Numbered from the stretch's first letter, positions 47,422-56,445 are shown. The stretch is 58,346 bases of DNA from Hydrogenophaga sp. (GCA_011391595.1 JAABQG010000018.1:1-58346); one strand, 5' to 3'. The notes: generated from the sequence alone by a model not told the origin. Numbers and translations are program-made.

Positions 47422-47428
47422 GACCTGA

Positions 47429-48478
47429 TCAGGCCTTGAAGCGGTTCTTGGCCCGCCGCGCGAACTCATTGGTGAAGGTGCTCGCGAGATCAATCCGGTC
47501 AGCGCGAACGCCTGGGTCCAGTGCCGAAAGGGCCCGGAGCGCGGTGCGGGTGCTTTCCTCCGGCATCATTCCGTCCAGCGAGTAGGCTTCTGCGACCTTG
47601 TTGAACGATGTCAGGTACAAGCCCCGGTCTCCCAGCAGGTAGCTCTCCGGGACCGTCTTGAACAGGTCGCCCGGACCGGCCGTTCGAAGCCACTTGAGGG
47701 CCCGCACCATCGCATTCGCCAGCGCCTGGCAGGTGCCGGGGTGGCCCTGGACAAATTCGATCGGCGCGCACAGGCAACCGGTCGGCATGTGGCCACCAAA
47801 GACCTCCTGGGTTCCCTTGAGGGTGCGGGTGTCCGCAATGACCCTGACCTCGCCCTTGTGCTCGAGCATCGTCATCACCGGCTCGACATTGCTGATGACG
47901 TCGATCTGGCCGCTGCGCAGCGCGGACAAGGCCCCCGCGCCCATGCCCACGGCCAGGAAAGTCACATCGGCGCCCGTCAGCCCTGAACGCAGCAGCACCG
48001 TGCTGACGACCGACTGCGTGGAAGAGCCTGTCGCCGAAATGCCGATGCGCGCGCCCCGAAGCTCGGTCAGCGCCTTCAAACCTGGCAGGTTCCGGCTGGA
48101 CACGCCCACCGCGATCTGCGGCACCCGGCTCTGCAGGACGATGCTCTGGATGCTTTGCCCCTTGCCCTGCAGGTTGATGGTGTGCTCGTAGGCTCCGCTG
48201 ACCACGTCCATGCTGCCGGCGGCCAGTGCCTGCAGGGCGCTGGCTTCATCGGGGAAATCCGTAATCGCCACGTCCAGCCCTTCGGCCTTGAAGTACCCGA
48301 GTTGCAGGGCAAGCACGAGCGGCAGGCAATGAAAGGCCGTCTTTCCGCCCACCCCGATGGACAGCTTTGCGTCCTCAGCCCTGGGCTGCGCCCTGATCAC
48401 CGGCACAACTGCGCCAGAGGCCATCAGCGCCGCGACCGCGGCAAATGATCTTCGACGGATCCTGCTGGGATGGTGCAC
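47429..48478 (-). CDS. ABC transporter substrate-binding protein (NMT1/SsuA type)
   Basis: The ~349-residue periplasmic protein has an Arg-rich, Tat-like signal (RIRRRSFAAVAALMASGAVV) and an NMT1/THI5-like fold: LPLVLALQLGYFKAEGLDVA, ALQALAAGSMDVVSGAYEHT, GARIGISATGSSTQSVVSTV. Relatives bind aliphatic sulfonates, nitrate, taurine or thiamine precursors. The start is the GTG at 48478, with GAGGA six bases upstream; the open frame to 48550 lacks a site. No permease or ATPase gene is adjacent, so it is an orphan component. Confidence 0.87.
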   Translation of the reverse strand: MHHPSRIRRRSFAAVAALMASGAVVPVIRAQPRAEDAKLSIGVGGKTAFHCLPLVLALQLGYFKAEGLDVAITDFPDEASALQALAAGSMDVVSGAYEHTINLQGKGQSIQSIVLQSRVPQIAVGVSSRNLPGLKALTELRGARIGISATGSSTQSVVSTVLLRSGLTGADVTFLAVGMGAGALSALRSGQIDVISNVEPVMTMLEHKGEVRVIADTRTLKGTQEVFGGHMPTGCLCAPIEFVQGHPGTCQALANAMVRALKWLRTAGPGDLFKTVPESYLLGDRGLYLTSFNKVAEAYSLDGMMPEESTRTALRALSALDPGVRADRIDLASTFTNEFARRAKNRFKA

Positions 48479-48604
48479 GAACGTCCTCGCCTGTCCTGTT
48501 CTTGTTGGGACAAGCGTAGCCAAACCAGCGGGCCCCGGCATCGGGAACATCCCGAGCGGGTTTTCACGTAGGGCCGCCGTCTGCGCAGCGCCCGGGGCTT
48601 CGTG

Positions 48605-49030
48605 TCAGCGGTAGCCGACGAAGAGGATGCCGATGTTCACTGCCAGGGCCAGCGTCCAGACAACGGAGCGAATGCTGGGCAGGTCGGCGACATACATCAT
48701 GATGTAGAGCAGGCGCAGTACGAGGTAGATGAACGCCAGAATATCCAGCCTCGTCTGGTGTGCGCCCAACTGGTGCGCAATGATCACGGCGCCGATGAAA
48801 AAGGGCAGCGCTTCAAAACTGTTGGCCTGCGCTGCGTTGGCACGGGCGCGCCAGTCGGTCTGGCGCGAAAGCCAGGCCCGCGGATTGGCGTTGTCATAAC
48901 CGCCTTCGCGACGCGACTTGCTGAACATGCCCCATTTGGCGAGGCCAGCGCAGAGAATCGGCAACAAGGCCACAACCAGGACGCACCAGTAGGCCACGGT
49001 GAAGCGTGCAAAAGTCAGGCTGGTGTTCAT
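48605..49030 (-). CDS. MAPEG-family membrane protein
   Basis: The 141-residue protein has four predicted helices: ARFTVAYWCVLVVALLPILC, ALPFFIGAVIIAHQL, LAFIYLVLRLLYIMMYVADL, SVVWTLALAVNIGILFVGY. The motif RANAAQANSFEALPFF matches the MAPEG family (membrane-associated eicosanoid and glutathione proteins), whose bacterial members are mostly uncharacterised glutathione-dependent enzymes. The start is 94 bases downstream of recR, with GGAT upstream only. The role is unknown. Confidence 0.85.
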   Translation of the reverse strand: MNTSLTFARFTVAYWCVLVVALLPILCAGLAKWGMFSKSRREGGYDNANPRAWLSRQTDWRARANAAQANSFEALPFFIGAVIIAHQLGAHQTRLDILAFIYLVLRLLYIMMYVADLPSIRSVVWTLALAVNIGILFVGYR

Positions 49031-49124
49031 TTATTGATCCTTTCCGGCCTGGGCCAGCGTCTTACCGTGTTTCCACGCTATCTAACAAATAGCATTCCGG
49101 GGGCCATGAAAAGCCGCCCGGGTC

Positions 49125-49715
49125 CTAGCGCCGGTCCACCATGGCATGCGCAATGGTGCCCAGATCCACATATTCCAGTTCACTGCCCGCCGGCACCCCG
49201 CGCGCCAGCCGCGTGACCTGCAGGCCGCGCAGGCGCAAAGCCTCGCCGATGACATGGGCCGTCGCCTCGCCCTCGGCCGTGAAGTTGGTGGCCAGAATCA
49301 CTTCCCGCACCTCGCCATCGGTGGCGCGGTCAAAAAGCTTCTGCAAACCGATTTCCCTGGGGCCAATGCCGTCAAGCGGGCTGAGTTTGCCCATCAACAC
49401 GAAATAGAGCCCCTTGAAAGCAGCCGTACGCTCCACCGCCGACTGGTCTGCGGGCGTTTCAACCACGCAAAGCTTGCTGGCGTCCCGCCTGGGGTCCAGA
49501 CAGGTCCGGCAGATGTCGGCCTCGGTGAAGGTGTGGCAACGCGCGCAGTGCCGAATCCGGCCCGTTGCCTCCTGCAATGCCCGGGCCAGGGACTGCGCCC
49601 CCTCGCGATCGTGCTGCAGCAGGTGAAAGGCCATCCGGGAGGCTGATTTCACCCCCACGCCCGGCAGGCGCCGCAGCGACTGGATCAGCGCGTCAAGGGC
49701 GTTGGCGTCGGACAC
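49125..49715 (-). CDS. recR: Recombination mediator RecR
   Basis: The 196-residue protein works with RecF and RecO to load RecA at gaps. It has the helix-hairpin-helix ([20 protein letters not shown]), the C4 zinc finger ([20 protein letters not shown]), and the Toprim domain ([38 protein letters not shown]). Length is standard. It starts three bases after the ybaB stop in the conserved dnaX-ybaB-recR cluster. Confidence 0.97.
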   Translation of the reverse strand: MSDANALDALIQSLRRLPGVGVKSASRMAFHLLQHDREGAQSLARALQEATGRIRHCARCHTFTEADICRTCLDPRRDASKLCVVETPADQSAVERTAAFKGLYFVLMGKLSPLDGIGPREIGLQKLFDRATDGEVREVILATNFTAEGEATAHVIGEALRLRGLQVTRLARGVPAGSELEYVDLGTIAHAMVDRR

Positions 49716-49718
49716 GGT

Positions 49719-50051
49719 TCAGAACGGAAACTTCATCCCGCCGGGCAGGCCGGGCATGCCCTGGGTGAGCTTGCCCATTTTCTCCTGCGAGGCTTCCTCG
49801 GCCTTGCGCACGGCGGCATTGAAGGCGGCGGCTACGAGGTCTTCGAGCATGTCCTTGTCGTCGGCCAGCAGGCTGGGGTCGATGGTCACGCGCTTGACGT
49901 CGTGCTTGCAGGTCATCAGCACCTTGACCAGGCCGGCGCCAGACTCACCTTCCACCTCGACGAAAGCCAGTTCGTCCTGTGCCTTCTTGAGGTTGTCCTG
50001 CATGGCCTGCGCCTGCTTCATGAGGCCAGCGAGTTGTCCTTTGTTGAACAT
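49719..50051 (-). CDS. ybaB: YbaB/EbfC family nucleoid-associated protein
   Basis: The 110-residue protein has the family layout: a helical start ([20 protein letters not shown]), [40 protein letters not shown], and a Gly/Pro-rich tail ([11 protein letters not shown]). It binds DNA as a dimer. AGGAA precedes the ATG. It lies between dnaX (28 bases) and recR (3 bases). Confidence 0.96.
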   Translation of the reverse strand: MFNKGQLAGLMKQAQAMQDNLKKAQDELAFVEVEGESGAGLVKVLMTCKHDVKRVTIDPSLLADDKDMLEDLVAAAFNAAVRKAEEASQEKMGKLTQGMPGLPGGMKFPF

Positions 50052-50079
50052 GTTTTTCCTTGAGTTTTAAAAGAGGGGA

Positions 50080-51909
50080 TCAGAGAGGCTTGATGCTGCC
50101 AGGCACGATTTTCGCGCCAAAGTCGCGCATCATCGCCTGCACGAAGGGGTCGGCCTGAATGACGGCTTCGGCCGCCCGCTGCTTTTCGGCGGCCGCGTGG
50201 GCATTGCGCCGCGCCGGACTGTCGGTGACACGGCCGACTTCAACCGTCAGGCGCACCGGGTGACCGGCCTCCAGCAAGGCATTTTGCAGGCGTTCGCGGG
50301 CCGTCGGCTGGTTGAGCGATTCGCGCTCCACACGCAGCAGCCAGTCACCGACGTCGCGCGCCACCAGCTGCGACTGCAAGGCGAGTTCGCGCACCAGGGC
50401 GGTCACGGCTTCTTCGACGATCAACCGGCGCACCATGGCATGCCAGAAATCACCGTCCTCCGAGGGCGCGATACCTGCCTGCAACGCAGCGCCCTCTGCG
50501 GGGGCCAGCCGGCTGGACGCATCGGACTCGCCCGCACCGGCCTGATCGCGGACCGGAATCGCAACGATTTTTGTAGCACCTGACGTCCTATTGACGATGG
50601 GCGGGATCGATTTTTGAGGTAATTCGGCATGTGAGGCAAGCTGTTCGACCACTGCAAGCCTTTGTCCGGGAGGCACCGCCGCCAAGACCGGTATCAATGG
50701 CACCGCAGGTTCAACACGACGCGCCGGCAATGGTGGCGTGGGCGATGTGGAAACCGGCTCAGTGCTGGTTTTCAGTGTTTTTTTTTCAGCCTGGTTGCCC
50801 TGCATGGCCCCGGGCTTGAAGGCCAGCAGGCGCAACAGCACCATGGTGAGCGCCGCATACTCGTCGGGCGCCAGACCCAATTCTCCCCGGCCGTGCAGGC
50901 AAAGGCTGTACAGCAACTGGGTTTCATCGGCGGGCAACAGGCCCGCCAGCCGCGCGGTCTCACTGGCGTCGGGGTCGCTTTCATCGGTGGTCATGCCGGG
51001 GACGGCCTGCACCACCGCCATGCGCTGCAAAACGCTGCTCATCTCTTCCAGCGTGGACGCGGCATTCAGGCCGTTCAGGCGCAGCGTCTCGGACGTTTCC
51101 ACCACGGCCTTTCCATCGCCCCGCGCCAATGCCTCGATCAGCTGGAAGACATAGGAGCGGTCCACGCTGCCCAGCATCTGGCGCACGGTGGCTTCCTGCA
51201 ACTGGCCGGAGCCAAAGGCAATCGCCTGGTCGGTCAGGCTCAAGGCATCGCGCATCGAGCCGCGGGCAGCGCGGGCAATCAGGCGCAGCGCCTGCACCTC
51301 GGCAGACACCTGCTCGGCCGCCAGCACCGCCGTCAGGTGCTCAAGGATGGTCTCGGGCGCCATCGGCCTGAGGTTGAACTGCAGGCAGCGGCTGAGCACT
51401 GTGACCGGAACCTTCTGCGGATCGGTGGTGGCCAGAACGAACTTCAGGTACTCCGGCGGCTCCTCCAGCGTCTTGAGCATGGCGTTGAAGGCATGACCGG
51501 TCAGCATGTGCACTTCGTCGATCATGAAAACCTTGAAACGGCCCTGCACGGGTTTGTAGACGGCCTGTTCGAGCAGGGCCTGAACCTCGTCCACGCCGCG
51601 GTTGGAGGCCGCATCGAGCTCGGTGTAATCGATGAAGCGGCCGGCATCGATGTCGGTACAGGCCTGGCACACGCCGCACGGCGTGGGCGTGATGCCGCCC
51701 TGCCCGTCTGCGCCCTGGCAGTTGAGCGACTTGGCCAGGATGCGTGACACCGTCGTCTTGCCCACGCCGCGGGTCCCCGTGAACAAATAGGCGTGGTGCA
51801 GCCGCTGTGTCGTGAGCGCATTCGTCAGGGCCTGCACCACATGCCCCTGCCCGACCATTTCGGTGAAATTCCGCGGACGGTACTTGCGGGCGAGCACGAG
51901 ATAAGACAT
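50080..51909 (-). CDS. dnaX: DNA polymerase III subunits gamma and tau
   Basis: The 609-residue clamp-loader ATPase has Walker A GTRGVGKTT (G45 onward), a zinc finger (C64, C78, C81, C84), DEVHMLTGHAFNAMLKTLEE and SRCLQFNLRP. Domains I-III end near residue 370; then come a linker and the tau-specific region (FWHAMVRRLIVEEAVTALVR onward). At codons 375-378 (GAA AAA AAA ACA) is a run of nine A. A -1 shift there gives a stop after six more codons (383 residues); a +1 shift gives a stop after one (378 residues). A short gamma form is therefore predicted. A repeat-like insertion lies in the linker (50566-50621). Confidence 0.96.
   Translation of the reverse strand: MSYLVLARKYRPRNFTEMVGQGHVVQALTNALTTQRLHHAYLFTGTRGVGKTTVSRILAKSLNCQGADGQGGITPTPCGVCQACTDIDAGRFIDYTELDAASNRGVDEVQALLEQAVYKPVQGRFKVFMIDEVHMLTGHAFNAMLKTLEEPPEYLKFVLATTDPQKVPVTVLSRCLQFNLRPMAPETILEHLTAVLAAEQVSAEVQALRLIARAARGSMRDALSLTDQAIAFGSGQLQEATVRQMLGSVDRSYVFQLIEALARGDGKAVVETSETLRLNGLNAASTLEEMSSVLQRMAVVQAVPGMTTDESDPDASETARLAGLLPADETQLLYSLCLHGRGELGLAPDEYAALTMVLLRLLAFKPGAMQGNQAEKKTLKTSTEPVSTSPTPPLPARRVEPAVPLIPVLAAVPPGQRLAVVEQLASHAELPQKSIPPIVNRTSGATKIVAIPVRDQAGAGESDASSRLAPAEGAALQAGIAPSEDGDFWHAMVRRLIVEEAVTALVRELALQSQLVARDVGDWLLRVERESLNQPTARERLQNALLEAGHPVRLTVEVGRVTDSPARRNAHAAAEKQRAAEAVIQADPFVQAMMRDFGAKIVPGSIKPL
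50566..50621 (-). repeat. Repeat-like palindromic insert in dnaX linker
   Basis: The + strand GATTTTTGTAGCACC, CCTATTGACGATGGG and ATCGATTTTTGAGG has a small hairpin core (CCTAT/ATGGG) and GATTTTTG on both sides. It lies in frame in the dnaX linker (residues ~431-450). Its core differs from the 7671/20213 family, so membership is uncertain. Confidence 0.35.
50778..50786 (-). promoter_or_regulatory. A9 slippery run in dnaX
   Basis: Nine consecutive A in the dnaX message at codons 375-378. In Thermus dnaX an A9 run causes transcriptional slippage to make gamma; E. coli uses AAAAAAG with -1 frameshifting. Both alternative frames stop within seven codons here. Confidence 0.65.
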
Positions 51910-52116
51910 GCGCGGATTCTACGGGGCGACGTCCAACCAGCTTCAATTCAGCGGAATTAGGGGCACCATTCCAGATTCGCACGGTGTTGCCCGCGCAACA
52001 CCAAACAAGTCCAATTTGGATGTATGCTGCAACGCACAAAACACAGGATATCCGAGAGACTCATCCCTGCAGGCGCACCAGAACCACAGGCCCTTCAGAG
52101 AACCGGTTTGACTACC

Positions 52117-52359
52117 ATGCTGCAAACCATTGACAGCGATGAATTCATAGATACCGCCAGCATCCTGGCCGACGCCGACCCCGAATGCGCCGCATTGGTG
52201 CGTGCCTTGGCCGATTGTTGCCATCCGAAGGCCAAACGGTTGCTTGCGCGACTGAGCCAGCACCCTGACCTGGCCACGCGGGCGCAGTTGCGCGCCGACG
52301 TACTCCAGTTGCTGACGCTGGCATTCGGGAAGGTTGAGGCGCTGCGTCGCCTACAATAG
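52117..52359 (+). CDS. Small hypothetical protein
   Basis: An 80-residue frame starting MLQTIDSDEFIDTASILADA and ending FGKVEALRRLQ just before the SRP RNA. It is Leu/Ala/Asp-rich and predicted helical. No domain was recognised. The frame can extend to 52024, but similarity to any family is not visible. Its 3' end overlaps the likely promoter of the SRP RNA. Confidence 0.45.
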   Translation: MLQTIDSDEFIDTASILADADPECAALVRALADCCHPKAKRLLARLSQHPDLATRAQLRADVLQLLTLAFGKVEALRRLQ

Positions 52360-52362
52360 CCC

Positions 52363-52460
52363 TCGACGGGCCTTCCCGCATGGTGAAGCGGCCAACCGGG
52401 TCAGGTGGGGAACCAAGCAGCCCTAACTGTGAAGCCAGTGCCGGGGTCAAGGCTCGTCAC
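52363..52460 (+). ncRNA. ffs: 4.5S signal recognition particle RNA (small bacterial type)
   Basis: The conserved SRP apical domain is visible as GGTCAGGTGGGGAACCAAGC, then AGCCCTAACTG. The termini pair perfectly: GACGGGCCTT (52365-52374) with AAGGCTCGTC (52449-52458). A TACAAT -10-like box lies at 52352-52357. A run of C then eight T (52467-52474) follows as terminator. The ~98-nt length fits the small type that binds Ffh for membrane protein targeting. Confidence 0.93.
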
Positions 52461-52474
52461 CCCCCCTTTTTTTT
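52449..52474 (+). terminator. Terminator of ffs
   Basis: The 3' arm of the SRP RNA stem is followed by seven C and eight T; the RNA's own closing stem can act as the terminator hairpin. Confidence 0.6.
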
Positions 52475-52502
52475 GACACGTGCGTGGCGCGCGGCCAGTA
52501 GA

Positions 52503-53261
52503 TCAGCGCAATTCGCCTTTGCGGCTGTCCAGCGGCACGAGGAAAGAGTTGGCCTGATGCAATTGGGTCGATGAGAACTGCGACCCCGCCGAGTCTTCGC
52601 CGCCAAGACTGCTGCTGTCGTACCCGCCGCTGGATGTGCCAGACAGGGAACCCAATTCACTGTTACGGGTCCGCCGCTGCCGCATCAGCTTTTCACGCAG
52701 GTCGGACCGGGCTGCGGCAACCGCAACTTCATCGCGCTCCCGATCACGCGTCATGGCGGCCAGTTCGCCGAGGAATTCGGTGCGAATGTCCGGCATGCTG
52801 GGCAGGTAGTCCGCCTCCACCACCATGTAGGCAATGCCACACTGGTTGAGCAAGGTCTGCTTGAGCGCCTGGTTCCGGCTCGAAAGCCCGAAACGCCCTG
52901 GAACGTCCACGCAGCCGATCACATGGCCATCCGATCCGCAGACAGAAAAGGTGCAATACAGGCCACTCAGCAATTCGTACCAGTTCAGGCCCTGCTCCTT
53001 GCTGCGGGGCAGCGTGAAACGGGTCACGGGGATCTTGATCATGACGTGCTGGTCGAAAAACACGCGTGACAGCCAGCGCCAGACACGCCGCTCCTCGCTG
53101 TTGACCAACACCCGCGGTGAAAGTGGCCAGTGCCGGGGAATGCGGCGCCGTTCGCGCGCCTTGTGGCGCAACCACGAGGCGTGTGCAAAGGCGCCGAGCA
53201 GCACGCACAGCAGCAGTGCAGCACCCAGTCCCAGCAACATTCCACCCGAATAAGTGATCAC
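52503..53261 (-). CDS. DUF2726 domain membrane-anchored protein
   Basis: The ~252-residue protein has one N-terminal transmembrane helix (GGMLLGLGAALLLCVLLGAF) followed by a basic stretch (RHKARERRR) and a DUF2726-like region: EERRVWRWLSRVFFDQHVMI, YELLSGLYCTFSVCGSDGHV, KQTLLNQCGIAYMVVEADYL. DUF2726 is found near nuclease-like or topoisomerase-related folds, and its function is not known. The GTG at 53261 is chosen because GGAG lies 8 bases upstream; the open frame to 53402 is less likely. Confidence 0.72.
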   Translation of the reverse strand: MITYSGGMLLGLGAALLLCVLLGAFAHASWLRHKARERRRIPRHWPLSPRVLVNSEERRVWRWLSRVFFDQHVMIKIPVTRFTLPRSKEQGLNWYELLSGLYCTFSVCGSDGHVIGCVDVPGRFGLSSRNQALKQTLLNQCGIAYMVVEADYLPSMPDIRTEFLGELAAMTRDRERDEVAVAAARSDLREKLMRQRRTRNSELGSLSGTSSGGYDSSSLGGEDSAGSQFSSTQLHQANSFLVPLDSRKGELR

Positions 53262-53350
53262 GCCAAGGTCTCCAGAAGTCGTCAAAAAGTCCACAAGTTG
53301 GGAGCAGTGTAGCAACTGCCCACGGAAAAGTCTGTGGAAAAAGTCCGGAA

Positions 53351-53674
53351 TTGACCACATTGCGCCTGAACCGGGAGAACTGCCAAATTGTTGACAGATC
53401 ACCGTATTCTGACGGTGAAAACGCCACCTTCTGGCGTCCTGAAGAGGTCAAAACATTAAGAATTCGGTCGTTTGATCGGCTGCATGGCCTTGTTCCGTCG
53501 CCTCTTGAAAGCGACTCCCTGATTGGTGAAACCGAAAGGGAAATCCTCGAACTGGCGATTGCCGCCTACACCGCCAACAACGTCGTGCCAGGCGATATCC
53601 CAGAGAACATGACCTATGAAGTGGCGACCCAGTTGCTGACCAAACTTTTGGCACCCCGGAAGTGCTTCAGTTGA
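53351..53674 (+). CDS. Hypothetical protein, low support
   Basis: A 107-residue frame with only a TTG start (53351) and no good ribosome binding site. The second half (GETEREILELAIAAYTANNV) looks like a plausible helical protein. No family was recognised. It is divergent from the DUF2726 gene and ends about 115 bases before the convergent MliC-like gene. Confidence 0.3.
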   Translation: MTTLRLNRENCQIVDRSPYSDGENATFWRPEEVKTLRIRSFDRLHGLVPSPLESDSLIGETEREILELAIAAYTANNVVPGDIPENMTYEVATQLLTKLLAPRKCFS

Positions 53675-53789
53675 CCGCTGGACCCCTTGGGCGCATGACC
53701 GCTCTCGCCCCCCGGCCATTCGTTCGCGATCAGGGCATGCCCGGCCGGATCCACCCCGCCGCCCCGAAGTCGAGGCGACGGGAACTTCG

Positions 53790-54170
53790 TCAACGGAAAT
53801 ACGTCGGCAAGGGTACCGGCGAGACGCAGGGGCCGTAGATGACGCGGCCCTGGTCCTCCAGCATGGCCTGCTCGCCTTCGAGGTACAGGGCGAAGCGGCC
53901 GTCGCTGTACTTCTCCTGCGCAGCACTCTCGCTGCGGGTGAGGACGACGTCACGGCCATCCACCCGGACGCCGGCAACCCGCTGGCCCTGCACGCGCGCC
54001 ACCGACAGAACGCGATTGTTGGCGCACACATAGTCGATCCGGGCCGGCAGCGCGGTCACCTCCGATCCGACCACGCAGGCAGCCAGAAGCGTTGCGCCGG
54101 CGACGCTGGCGAAGGCAAGCGAGAAAACGCCACGCCCTCGCTGCCATGCTTCTTCTTTCGTATCGATCAT
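53790..54170 (-). CDS. MliC-family lipoprotein (C-type lysozyme inhibitor-like)
   Basis: The 126-residue protein has a lipobox ending LLAAC (C32) after a hydrophobic segment, then the MliC pattern: RIDYVCANNRVLSVARV, SESAAQEKYSDGRFALYLEG, and AMLEDQGRVIYGPC with the two cysteines that would form the disulfide. Members inhibit C-type lysozyme in the periplasm or outer membrane. GAGGAG lies five bases upstream of the ATG. A 12-residue charged N-terminus before the signal helix is longer than usual. Confidence 0.75.
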   Translation of the reverse strand: MIDTKEEAWQRGRGVFSLAFASVAGATLLAACVVGSEVTALPARIDYVCANNRVLSVARVQGQRVAGVRVDGRDVVLTRSESAAQEKYSDGRFALYLEGEQAMLEDQGRVIYGPCVSPVPLPTYFR

Positions 54171-54311
54171 GCGGCTCCTCGCGGGTCAGGGTGCGTTGTT
54201 GATGCAAGCGCCATTATCAACGTCCGCTGAAAGCAATGGCCCTGCGCACCGGGACCGAAAGCGACCGGCAAAAAACGGACAGAAAACTCAACCGCGTGGG
54301 GTCAGGCAGAA

Positions 54312-54343
54312 AAATGCCCGGACAGTTTCCTGTCCGGGCATTT
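54312..54343 (-). terminator. Terminator of the lpd remnant
   Basis: A perfect 14-bp stem, AAATGCCCGGACAG and CTGTCCGGGCATTT with a TTTC loop; the reverse strand continues TTTTT. It lies just downstream of the truncated lpd copy. Confidence 0.85.
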
Positions 54344-54365
54344 GTTGCATCCAGGTTGAGGTAGC

Positions 54366-54525
54366 TTACTTCTTCGCCGGTGGCACATCCGTGCAGCTGC
54401 CATGTGCCACTTCGGCCGCCATGCCGATGGATTCACCCAGCGTGGGGTGGGGGTGGATGGTCTTGCCAATGTCCACTGCGTCGGCGCCCATCTCAATGGC
54501 CAAGGCCACCTCCGCCGCCATGTCG
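54366..54525 (-). pseudogene. Truncated second copy of lpd (C-terminal end only)
   Basis: The reverse strand encodes [40 protein letters not shown] and [12 protein letters not shown], then a stop. This is nearly the same protein end as the intact lpdA (56472), but the DNA differs at many synonymous sites (roughly a fifth of positions by eye). It breaks off at about 54525, where transposase-like sequence begins. The retained terminator at 54312 suggests it was once a functional gene end. Confidence 0.85.
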
Positions 54526-54619
54526 ATGCACGGTATTTTTCACGCGTTCGGGGCGTTCTGGTACCGGCCTCATGTCAATGACATTGACTACAGCACGCTC
54601 GAGCAGGCCGTGTCGCTGC

Positions 54620-55140
54620 TGCTGTGGACGGGCTTGCCTGCACTGCTGTGCGCCTACCTGCGCCCCAGGCGCGCATCGTGTTTCGGGGTGACTCGGGCTT
54701 TTGCCGCCAACGCATCCTCAACTACTGCGAACGTACCGATGTGCACTACATCATTGGTCTGGCGCGCAATGCGCGCCTGCAGGCCATCACCGAATTTATG
54801 GAGTTGGCCATGAAGGATACGTTTGAGCCAAGCCTTGTACGAAGACGTGTACTGCCAGCGCGGCGAAGCCGAGAACCGGATCAAGGAGGCCCAGGTCGGG
54901 TTGTTCGCCACGCGCACGAGTTGCCAGCAGTTTCAGAGCAATCAACTGCGCATGCTGTTGGCCGCGCTGGGCTACGTGCTGATTGAGCGGCTGCGCGCGC
55001 TGGCTCTGAAGGGCACCAAGTTGGCCACAGCCCAGTGCCGATGTCTTCGCACACGCCATGCGTCAATTGCGCTCACCGTAGATTGCGAATCAGCGCCTGG
55101 TCGGCGCGATGACACAAAAATGGCCCGCAACCCAAGCCGG
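54620..55140 (+). pseudogene. IS1380-type transposase remnant, frameshifted
   Basis: One frame carries ARIVFRGDSGFCRQRILNYC and TDVHYIIGLARNARLQAITE; after a shift near 54820 a second frame carries YEDVYCQRGEAENRIKEAQV, GLFATRTSCQQFQSNQLRML and LAALGYVLIERLRALALKGT. These are the late catalytic blocks of IS1380-family DDE transposases. The N-terminal half is missing and the joint between frames has lost sequence, so it is inactive. It abuts the truncated lpd copy. Confidence 0.8.
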
Positions 55141-55306
55141 GGTAGGGGTCACTGCGCCAGCGGCGCAGCTCTTACCACTCAAACTCTGTACAACATCGTT
55201 AGTACTCACGCGTAATGCTGCGTGTTATCAAAAAACTATGTGATTCTGTCTATCTACTCCCTCGTCGAGGGCAAACAGCCCGCCCGCTGTCGGCGCCGCT
55301 TGTAGT

Positions 55307-56266
55307 CTATGCGGCCGCTGGCATGTTCGCGTAGCCGATCATGTTCGACAGCGACTCATTGCCACCGCATAGAAGCAGTACGACCTTGTCCTCGGCCGCA
55401 AAGCGCCCACGCAGCCGGCGGGCGGCCGACAGCGTGCATGCTGCCGCCAACTCGGTCAGAAACTTACAGCGTTCCAGCAGAAAGCGCTGGTCGGCAATCG
55501 CCTCCGGGTCGGAAACGGTGAGGTACTCGTGGAGATGCTGTTGAGCGAGCGCCAAGGCGTCGGCTGCAATATAGGGTGCTCCAAGGGTTTTGGCCAGCGA
55601 CTTCGGCACGATCTGCATGACCTCGCCCGCCCGCAGCGCTGCGCCAAGCGTCGGCGCACCCTCGGTTTCGACGGCCCAGATGCGAACATGTGGGGCACGC
55701 GCCTTGATCGCCACGATCAAACCGGCCAGCAAACCGCCGCCGCCAACGCTGACGATCAGGTCGGTCATCAGCGGCAGCTGCTCCAGCAGTTCTAGCCCAA
55801 TGACCCCGTTGCCTGCCATCTGCAGCGGATTGTCCCAAGCATGCAGGGCCGTGCGACCTTCGCCTTGCAGCGCTTGCACGCGTGCAAAACAGGCCGGCAT
55901 GTCGGGATGCAGTTCGACCTCAGCCCCGTAGCCACGGGTCGCCTCGATGTAATTCGCCGGCGTGTACTGCGGCATGCATATCACGCAGGGTACGCCCAGC
56001 TCCCGGCCGGCATAGGCCGCGCCCTGCGCGAAATTGCCGCCGCTGACTGCAACGACACCGCGTTGACGATCGGCCGCGCCGAGTTGCAGCATCTGGTTGA
56101 ATGCGCCTCGCGGCTTGAACGAGCCGGTTTTCTGCAGCAGTTCGAGCTTCAGATGGACATCGGTGCCGAGCTGTGTGCTGAGCGTGGCACTGTGCACCAG
56201 CGGCGTTTGCCGGACATGCGGTTTGATGCGCTCGGCGGCAGCCAACACGTCGGCTATTTCAATCAT
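55307..56266 (-). CDS. Threonine/serine dehydratase (PLP fold type II)
   Basis: The 319-residue enzyme has the PLP lysine K51 in KTGSFKPRGAF, the phosphate-binding loop VSVGGGGLLAGL, and VSGGNFAQGAAYAG. It lacks the C-terminal ACT-like regulatory domain of biosynthetic IlvA (~500 residues), so it resembles catabolic threonine/serine dehydratases or related hydroxyamino-acid dehydratases. AGAC precedes the ATG. It sits between an IS1380 remnant and lpdA, with a partial lpd copy on the far side, so it may have arrived with this rearrangement. Confidence 0.9.
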   Translation of the reverse strand: MIEIADVLAAAERIKPHVRQTPLVHSATLSTQLGTDVHLKLELLQKTGSFKPRGAFNQMLQLGAADRQRGVVAVSGGNFAQGAAYAGRELGVPCVICMPQYTPANYIEATRGYGAEVELHPDMPACFARVQALQGEGRTALHAWDNPLQMAGNGVIGLELLEQLPLMTDLIVSVGGGGLLAGLIVAIKARAPHVRIWAVETEGAPTLGAALRAGEVMQIVPKSLAKTLGAPYIAADALALAQQHLHEYLTVSDPEAIADQRFLLERCKFLTELAAACTLSAARRLRGRFAAEDKVVLLLCGGNESLSNMIGYANMPAAA

Positions 56267-56421
56267 GAAGGTCTCCCTATCTGCCTAGGCCCGCTAGCAT
56301 GGTGCGATTGACGCGCCGCGATGTCAAGAGTGAGCCTTGTCCAATGAGGTGTGAGCCTGAACGAAGGCCCGTACAAATGCACAGTATTTTGCGGCGATTG
56401 TTTGGGGGCTGAAAGCACAAA

Positions 56422-56445
56422 GCCCGAACCGTCGCCAGTTCGGGC
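56422..56445 (-). terminator. Terminator of lpdA
   Basis: GCCCGAAC and GTTCGGGC form an 8-bp stem with an 8-base loop; the reverse strand continues TTTGTGCTTTC. It lies 27 bases after the lpdA stop. Confidence 0.75.

Noticed and set aside
53456-54031. 191-codon reverse frame overlapping the MliC-like gene
   Set aside because: It overlaps the better-supported lipoprotein in another frame and lacks any family pattern.
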